This document shows positions 58,279 through 64,000 of a DNA stretch of 64,000 nucleotides, piece after piece. The translations under genes and the position numbers were made by a program. The notes below the pieces were generated by a model. It was not told the DNA's origin and did not search any database. It was given only the letters and a program-made list of their open reading frames with translations. Location: the NCBI GenBank assembly GCA_023212645.1, contig JALBYC010000002.1:868001-932000 (forward strand), in the 5' to 3' direction. How positions within the stretch are numbered: position 1 is the stretch's first letter; the number at the start of each line of letters is the position of its first letter. Source of the DNA: Farysia itapuensis (taxonomy: Eukaryota; Basidiomycota; Ustilaginomycetes; Ustilaginales; Ustilaginaceae).

Positions 58279-58628
58279 GCCTATTCTTTCGCTCCGACCA
58301 GGCCTTCTCTTGCTGAGCTCGCCTGAATACTCATTCTTTGTTGACACCAATTTATTACATCTGTGCAAGCCTGTCTTTGTGGTTCTGATTGACTGTGTTG
58401 CTCCACAGTCTCCGAATCATGGCGAGGTCGCGAAAAGACCCACCGCGTAAGCGGTACTTGGAGGGAACATGCTTCAAGCCACAGTCGCTTGACGAAAAAA
58501 AGGTCTTGGCGATGGCTGTGGGGAATATCGTCCATTTCATGTTAAATACTTGCGTCTTGCCTGTCGTTGAGTGCCAGTCCCGTATACTTTCCCTTCCTTG
58601 AATTCCCAACCTGCAACAGAAAGTAGAC
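58279..58628. other. Spacer between secreted-protein genes 2 and 3 (350 bp)
   Basis: No gene and no visible relic of a further family member. It contains the gene 3 promoter: a CCGC-GTAA-GCGG inverted repeat near 58442, the GCTGTGGGG box and a TTAAATA element at 58542-58548. Confidence 0.55.
58515..58523 (+). promoter_or_regulatory. GCTGTGGGG box upstream of secreted-protein gene 3
   Basis: Lies 114 bases 5' of the ATG at 58629 and 27 bases 5' of a TATA-like TTAAATA. Shared with the other array promoters. Confidence 0.6.
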
Positions 58629-59146
58629 ATGTTTACCATCTTTAGCAGGATCGCAACAGCCTGGGCACTTGTTCTAGCTATCAGTTGCCTACCGGCCTTC
58701 GCAGTTGACGAGTATGGTATTCGATGCAATCCTGGCGGTGGTGAACTGCCTCGAGACGGTGTCATCTGCTTTGCCTTCAGACCTGGCACCAAGGCAAGCG
58801 ATTTCGACAATCTTGGAAAGTTGGGCTATCCCAGCTACGCCTATGTCGCAGCAAATGGAAGAGGTAAGTATTTTCTTGTTTGGCCGATTATCATGACGAA
58901 ACATACGCTCAGGTGATATGCATGAGTACAGGTATGGCCGTGGACTGTCCTAACCAGGACCCGTTTAGCGGTAAGGGCAACGGCATCGAAATGTACCGAC
59001 AAATCAGCCCAGGCGCATTCGAGATATATCTGATTCTCGAGGGGGTAGCTCCGTCAGGAAAACATCGATGCTGCTGGGCCAAGTGGCCGTTCGGGGATGG
59101 CCAATTACAGAAGTGGTGCCCAGACATGGCACCTCTTCAGATCTGA
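58629..59146 (+). CDS. Small secreted cysteine-rich protein 3
   Basis: Two exons (58629-58863 and 58932-59146; 68-base intron, GTAAGT to TACAG) give 149 residues. Signal peptide to about residue 25; mature cysteines at 33, 47, 84, 125, 126 and 141. It is closest to gene 4, sharing VDEYGIRCNPGGG, LPRDGVICFAFRPGTKASDF, YVAANGRGMAVDCPN and the end KWCPDMAPLQI. Exon lengths (235 and 215) equal those of gene 4. The middle (about 86-115) is variable, as are the residues after the Cys pair. Function unknown; candidate secreted effector. Confidence 0.88.
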
Positions 59147-59492
59147 AGCAGTAAAATTCTCTCAGTCATATTGTGATTCTTGTTCCTTTCTGTCGAAATT
59201 TTTTAGCGTATTTCAATGTCTCCGAGGGAATACCTCGCTGTTCGGTGGGTGTGGGCCGCGCTAAAGAAGTCATGCGGATTGTGTTGAATCTGGTGGCGAC
59301 CAGATCCTCATTGTGTGTCGCGGCTGTGGGATTATTCCAACAGCCCACAGAGGAGGGGACCACAATCCGGATGCCATCGAGCTATCTATGAACACTAAGG
59401 GCAGTGCTTGACGCCTGTATATAAACAGGTGGTTGTCTGCAGATACATACTTATCTTCATTCTAGTCATCCACAACAGTGCTACCTGCAAGG
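59147..59492. other. Spacer between secreted-protein genes 3 and 4 (346 bp)
   Basis: No gene seen. It holds the gene 4 promoter: GCTGTGGG at 59323-59330, a facing CCCACAG at 59344-59350, and TATATAAA at 59418-59425. Confidence 0.55.
59323..59350. promoter_or_regulatory. GCTGTGGG box in an inverted repeat upstream of secreted-protein gene 4
   Basis: GCTGTGGG (59323-59330) lies 170 bases 5' of the ATG at 59493. CTGTGGG (59324-59330) and CCCACAG (59344-59350) form a perfect inverted repeat with a 13-base spacer. TATATAAA follows at 59418-59425. Confidence 0.6.
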
Positions 59493-60017
59493 ATGATTCT
59501 CTTCGTGTCCAAAGCGAAGTCTGTCATCGCTGCTGCCCTCCTCCTTGCTTCTGTCCCTGCTTTGGCGGTCGACGAATACGGAATCCGTTGCAATCCTGGA
59601 GGGGGTCAGCTACCCAGAGACGGTGTCATCTGCTTTGCATTTCGTCCAGGAACCAAGGCTAGTGACTTTGGCAGCTTTCATGGGCAAGGCTATCCTAGGT
59701 ACGCTTACGTCGCCGCAAACGGCAGAGGTACGTTACCGCCAAATTTATTTTGTGTAACAAGCACAGTCTGACTTCTTCTTTTTGGGCAAACCCTTTTCAT
59801 AGGAATGGCCGTAGATTGTCCCAACAAAGACCCTGGCACTGACCAGGCCAACGACATTGTCATGTTCCGAACATCCAAGCCAGGAGAGTATGAGTCCTAC
59901 CTCGTTCTCAAGGGACAGGCTCAGTCTGGAAAGCACAGGTGCTGCTTCGCCGAGTGGGCAAACGGCGATGGAAAGCTGTACAAGTGGTGTCCAGACATGG
60001 CTCCGCTGCAGATCTAG
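59493..60017 (+). CDS. Small secreted cysteine-rich protein 4
   Basis: Two exons (59493-59727 and 59803-60017; 75-base intron, GTACGT to CATAG) give 149 residues. Signal peptide to about residue 25; mature cysteines at 33, 47, 84, 125, 126 and 141. It shares long blocks with gene 3 at the N-terminus and with gene 2 at the C-terminus (LKGQAQSGKHRCCFAEWANG). Coding DNA differs from gene 3 mainly at third codon positions, so the duplication is not recent and the protein is constrained. Its stop is 118 bases from the convergent Furry-like gene. Function unknown; candidate secreted effector. Confidence 0.88.
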
Positions 60018-60135
60018 CGCTTCGCTAAGTATCGATTGGCTACATTGCGGCTCCTGCGTTGATATTCAAAAGTTCTTCTGACATTGCGATGCATACAGAC
60101 TGTGCAGAGAAATTGTGATGCTAGAGGATGAGTGG

Positions 60136-63100
60136 TTAGAATTCGGGTGGCATGCCGGTTCTGAAACGCAATTGTTTTGATGGCGAAGGTGAAGGCGACG
60201 CTTGGTGATGTTGTTGCGAGCTGCCCGTGTCGGAGGACTGGTCTACGCTGTCAGACCGATACCTTATTGACGATCTCGAGCCAGAACTGGCGTGCATACG
60301 AGCAGGGCTCGACGTGGGAAACCCCATACTCGACCCACCTGGTCCCATTGAACCGTGGGTGGTCAGGTCATAAGAGGCTGATCGGGCCAGTATCTTGGCA
60401 ATCTGAGCATGCGATCGACTGGAAACCATCTCCGTTATCCTGTGTGAGACCGGCAAAGAAGGGGCTAATGGCGTTGGCGAGCTTTCGTTGAGTGGATTCG
60501 TTGATGCCAATGTATCAGGGCCATTCAAGGTTCCGTCACGGCTGGGCGAACCATCAAATGCATCGGCGCCTACTCTGTTATATCTACCACCTGGATGGTC
60601 TTCAGCAACGACTGTAGGATTCGGCGAGATCTGGAACGAATTGCCTCGGCGTCCAATAGTCGCATCACCATTTTGAAGTCCATCCCGCGACTTGAGGCCT
60701 GTGCGTTTGTTGCCGCTACCTCTAGAGCGATCTAAACGAGAGTCACGGCGCATGACAGAAATTTGGTGGGTTTTCGACATCGGCTCATCACCGAAGAAGG
60801 ATGAAAGATCATGCAGCTGATTTACAATGTCACCCAAGCTGGACGAAGGTGGGTCATCAGTACTTGACCTTCCCACCTCAGCCGAACCATCTACGCTGAA
60901 GCCGCCAGAGTCGCCTTCAGTTTCTGCACTTCCGTCATAGGCATCATCAACGACAAAGTGTACATTGTTGCCGGTCGGGACAATGTCGAGCGTCCGCTCG
61001 CACATCTTTACCAGCGCTTGAAGATTGATTCGAGTCTGCGTCGTCATGTCTTGAGGATCGGCCACGGCCCATCCGCTTTCCTGAGGTGGTCCAAAGATCG
61101 AAGCGTCGTTCACCTGTTCCGCCATTTGACTTGACTGGGGCGCGTTGCCCCATAACAGACTCATTCTCAGGATCTGGTTCGCCGCCGGTCCACCATGTAC
61201 AACAATAGGTTCGTCCAGCACCTCCAGCGCTTGGGATGACAAGGGTGTGGACAACTGTCGAAGCAACGGCATCAGAAGCTCTGAGCCGAGATTGCTGAAA
61301 GCCGAGTGATTACGGGTATCCATTGCTTGGAAAAAGATCTTGAGTACCTGCATTGCTTGTCTGCGCATCCACTCGGTCTTGTTGAGCACTACACCTAACA
61401 GCAGGACACCCATTTCTGGTCCATGATCTGGAAGATAGTGTGTGCGCACACAATTGACAGCCTGTCTGACCAAGTCGTCCTTTGTCCGAAAACGAGATTT
61501 TGAGATCGATACCGCGACCCGCTCCAGGTCCGTCATCCCAAGGCGTGCAGCGATTACTGCCAAATCTGCCGCCATCTCGAAGGTCATTATGCTTTCCGAG
61601 TTAGACAATACGGCGGTCGCAGTATCAACAGACTCGGAGGCACTTCTTTTGCTGGCTGTTGACCGTAGAGCGCTTTTGCTAATGACCGTACCATTGGCAG
61701 TGTTTATTTTGTCCTCGGTAGCTTGCAAGAACCATGGCATTGCTGCCACGAAAAGATAGCCTAAAGTAGATTGGTCATCAACATCGATTAGAGCGGTGTC
61801 GACGCATTTGGCGAGCTTTGCCATTAGTCGGAAAGTTGAGGGAGAGGTGATCGACGATCGTAAGCCTCGAGATACCAAGATTCGGAGCAAGCCCACGTCA
61901 CCTTCCCAGCCTTCAGGGCAACGTTGCAGAAGCAACGATATTGCGTCGGTTGAGCCAACGTCAAGTCGCTGCACGAGAACTTCGAGGATAGCCACTGATT
62001 CAGCAAATTCTGCCTCGTTGACTGTTGACAAGCAAGCCAACGTGGCCCACCACGTCTGAGCGAGAAAATCCTCATCTGATGCTTGGCACACAGTGACCAC
62101 TAGCTTTAGCGCATACAGAACCTCGAGGGCAAAGCCGTGCAGCTCGAATTTGTGGTCAGATGCTGTATCTGCCAGCCGCCCGAGGATCGTCACCATCATA
62201 GTGGGTGTGACGGATGGACGCAGAGCACGGAAGACCTGGAATGACCTACATGCCATGTGGCGAATGGGATTCGAGGCTGCCCACATCAGAGCTACAGAGC
62301 CCCAGTCTTGCTGGAAATTGGGATATTGCGGAGACACTATCGCGACTGCGTCTGTGACGGTGCTCAGCAGGCTTCGTGGCATCTGGTGTTGAGCGTCCAG
62401 GTCTATATTCTCAGTCGACCAAGAAGCGAACGTACGTCGGGCCAGAACCACATCGATGAGTGGTCTCGGTATCCCGTTCTGGTCCAAGTCTTCATTTGAG
62501 CTGGTGCAGCGCAACACCTGTTCCAGTAGCCGGACTGCTTGCGTGCGGACGAAGACAGATCGGCTGTCGATGTGTAGAAAGATCGCATGCAATAGCGTCG
62601 CAATGTTGCCTTCCAGCTGATCCCGGCGTTCGTAAGCCATCTCGCCCACATACAACAATGCGAGTAAGCCAGGAGAGAAGGTCAACCCGGCTTCCTGTTC
62701 GGGAAACAACCTTCTGAGGTCGGCCCGGTACAGGTGTCGATGGTCTAGATCTGGCAAGGGGGCTGGGGGACTACTTGGTACCTGAATCATTCCCCCAGGC
62801 TCGATCAGCGTGCAAAGTTCTTCAAACACCCTAGGCCCCGCCAGGGTGTGAGAGATGCATGAGACAACTCGTTTGGCGCAAAGTACGACATCCGGACTGC
62901 GGAAGCGCAAACCTTGATTGATGAGGAACTGGATGATGGCGTTAATGTTCTGCGAGTCTTCTGGTGCTGTCACTAGACTACACCAGATTTCTTGCATCTC
63001 GAAGGTGTGCTCGTCGCCATAGTGAAAGGTCAAACAAAACAAGCTACAGAGATTGAGGTATGTCCGATACAGTGCCTCTGGTTTGGCAAATGAACTACCA

Positions 63101-64000
63101 CTTGGGGTTGGCACATGTAATTCGAGCCCCAGCAGCCACTCTGCGAGCAGTCCCAATGTTGTTGCTCGTCTGATACCTTCGATTGAATGCACCCGCTGCG
63201 TGAACTCCGAGAGGATTGCTGTCTTGAGACCATCGAAATGAACGGCCAAGCTGGCAGAGACCTCTCGCTGTGTCCGGAGATAAATTGCCGGGAGCGAGCT
63301 TGAGATGCCTATCTCGAATTCGGCCAGGCTGCATTCGTCATTGAAGCGACGAGCCGAGCAGTCGAGCATCGCAAGAGCCTTGCGTCGGATGCTGTTGTCC
63401 GGGTGACTCAATTTGATGAGGCCAAGGCATATCACCGAATGTAAGGGCATGGCGAAATCCTCTTTCTCCATCACGACCTCGGCCACTGTGACGAAAAAGC
63501 TGCGCTTCCCAAGAACACGGTCTGGTTCCGTGATGCATCTGTCAACCGCTCCACTGATCAGATTGCTATTCTGATCATTGAAAATCAGCAGAGCCCGCAT
63601 TGCTGACCGCGCGAGTTCGTGATTCTTCTCATCACTGGTTGTGAAGAGACTTCTGAGCCAGCTTAAGAGAGAGCTAGGCTCAAGCGAACCGGTTGCTGGG
63701 GTAGATGCCGATCTGTCCATCACCGAAATCACGCCTTGGCACAAGGCTGCCATAGCACATCCTGCGTGGTAAGACAAGGCTTGCGTCTCGTAGTTCAGGG
63801 TTTTGACAGCCTTCTCCTTGGCACGATCGTCTCGCTGTTGGTCGGCAGCTGCACTCAATAGATTCGCTAGCTTGTTTCGTCCGTCCTCGCTCATTGTGCT
63901 GTATGAATGCCAGTCACGGAAGACTCGAAACATCTTGAGCCGCATCTCGAAAGGAAAGTACGTCTCAGCTGAGCCAACTTTGACGAGACCGTTGAAGAAG
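60136..64000 (-). CDS. Cell morphogenesis protein, Furry/Mor2/Tao3 family (N-terminus cut off by window edge)
   Basis: Large scaffold of the RAM/MOR pathway that works with NDR-family kinase in polarised growth and cell separation. About 1287 residues of the C-terminal part are visible; the frame is open to base 64000 and reads through the Met at 63943-63945 (NGLVKVGSAETYFPFEMRLK precedes it), so the true start is outside. The visible part is alpha-helical HEAT-like (VFRDWHSYS, IRRATTLGLLAEWLLGLEL, RTQAVRLLEQVLRC, ASNPIRHMACRSFQVFRALRP). The last ~250 residues are Ser/Gly/Pro-rich and disordered. No intron is needed in the visible part. It closes the array region on the right. Confidence 0.88.
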   Translation of the reverse strand, partial: FFNGLVKVGSAETYFPFEMRLKMFRVFRDWHSYSTMSEDGRNKLANLLSAAADQQRDDRAKEKAVKTLNYETQALSYHAGCAMAALCQGVISVMDRSASTPATGSLEPSSLLSWLRSLFTTSDEKNHELARSAMRALLIFNDQNSNLISGAVDRCITEPDRVLGKRSFFVTVAEVVMEKEDFAMPLHSVICLGLIKLSHPDNSIRRKALAMLDCSARRFNDECSLAEFEIGISSSLPAIYLRTQREVSASLAVHFDGLKTAILSEFTQRVHSIEGIRRATTLGLLAEWLLGLELHVPTPSGSSFAKPEALYRTYLNLCSLFCLTFHYGDEHTFEMQEIWCSLVTAPEDSQNINAIIQFLINQGLRFRSPDVVLCAKRVVSCISHTLAGPRVFEELCTLIEPGGMIQVPSSPPAPLPDLDHRHLYRADLRRLFPEQEAGLTFSPGLLALLYVGEMAYERRDQLEGNIATLLHAIFLHIDSRSVFVRTQAVRLLEQVLRCTSSNEDLDQNGIPRPLIDVVLARRTFASWSTENIDLDAQHQMPRSLLSTVTDAVAIVSPQYPNFQQDWGSVALMWAASNPIRHMACRSFQVFRALRPSVTPTMMVTILGRLADTASDHKFELHGFALEVLYALKLVVTVCQASDEDFLAQTWWATLACLSTVNEAEFAESVAILEVLVQRLDVGSTDAISLLLQRCPEGWEGDVGLLRILVSRGLRSSITSPSTFRLMAKLAKCVDTALIDVDDQSTLGYLFVAAMPWFLQATEDKINTANGTVISKSALRSTASKRSASESVDTATAVLSNSESIMTFEMAADLAVIAARLGMTDLERVAVSISKSRFRTKDDLVRQAVNCVRTHYLPDHGPEMGVLLLGVVLNKTEWMRRQAMQVLKIFFQAMDTRNHSAFSNLGSELLMPLLRQLSTPLSSQALEVLDEPIVVHGGPAANQILRMSLLWGNAPQSSQMAEQVNDASIFGPPQESGWAVADPQDMTTQTRINLQALVKMCERTLDIVPTGNNVHFVVDDAYDGSAETEGDSGGFSVDGSAEVGRSSTDDPPSSSLGDIVNQLHDLSSFFGDEPMSKTHQISVMRRDSRLDRSRGSGNKRTGLKSRDGLQNGDATIGRRGNSFQISPNPTVVAEDHPGGRYNRVGADAFDGSPSRDGTLNGPDTLASTNPLNESSPTPLAPSLPVSHRITEMVSSRSHAQIAKILARSASYDLTTHGSMGPGGSSMGFPTSSPARMHASSGSRSSIRYRSDSVDQSSDTGSSQQHHQASPSPSPSKQLRFRTGMPPEF

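Noticed and set aside
1..64000. Transposons, CRISPR-like arrays and prokaryotic gene clusters
   Set aside because: No transposase, reverse transcriptase, terminal repeats or regularly spaced repeats were seen; introns and gene content are eukaryotic.

Overview
This is a gene-dense eukaryotic window with intron-poor genes, short GT-AG introns of about 58-75 bases with CTGAC-like branch sites, and mixed gene orientation. The gene content (DASH subunit Dad4, Dal5-type permease, fungal opsin, Crh-type GH16, Furry/Mor2, TFC4) points to a fungus. A fungal proton-pump opsin, very long low-complexity regulatory proteins and a tandem array of small secreted cysteine-rich proteins fit a basidiomycete smut or anamorphic smut yeast (Ustilaginales). 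This is inference; no species is assigned. No mobile element, rRNA, tRNA or CRISPR array was recognised. The window edges cut two genes: a neutral ceramidase (its C-terminus is missing, left edge) and a Furry/Mor2-like morphogenesis protein (its N-terminus is missing, right edge).

Layout. 0-11 kb: ceramidase, MCM6, proton-pump opsin, ER P5A-ATPase SPF1, kinetochore DAD4. 11-23 kb: Dal5-type permease with tandem GATAAG sites, a large CUE-like protein, an ACT-domain protein, XAP5/FAM50, then an ER group ALG12-UFE1-UBC7. 23-30 kb: a 1712-residue protein kinase, a 1.3 kb gene-free stretch, and a small serine-rich protein. 30-43 kb: SLY1, a TesB-type thioesterase, a Nup82/Nup88 nucleoporin, TFIIIC subunit TFC4, an unknown protein and GINS subunit PSF3. 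43-57 kb: a CBM18-GH16 wall enzyme, exocyst SEC10, RIX1/PELP1, ERJ5-like J-protein, a GPI-type PEBP-like protein, PEX2 and MDP1. 57-60 kb: four tandem small secreted proteins. 60-64 kb: Furry-like protein.

Most of the window is conserved housekeeping, with a visible weight of secretory-pathway and ER functions (SPF1, ALG12, UFE1, UBC7, SLY1, ERJ5, SEC10). The accessory part is the four-gene array at 57.0-60.0 kb. All four genes lie on the plus strand, encode a signal peptide and six cysteines in the same order, and carry one phase-1 intron exactly five codons before the third cysteine. All four also have a GCTGTGGG box upstream of a TATA-like element. This looks like a co-regulated candidate-effector family and is the best candidate for an undescribed system here.
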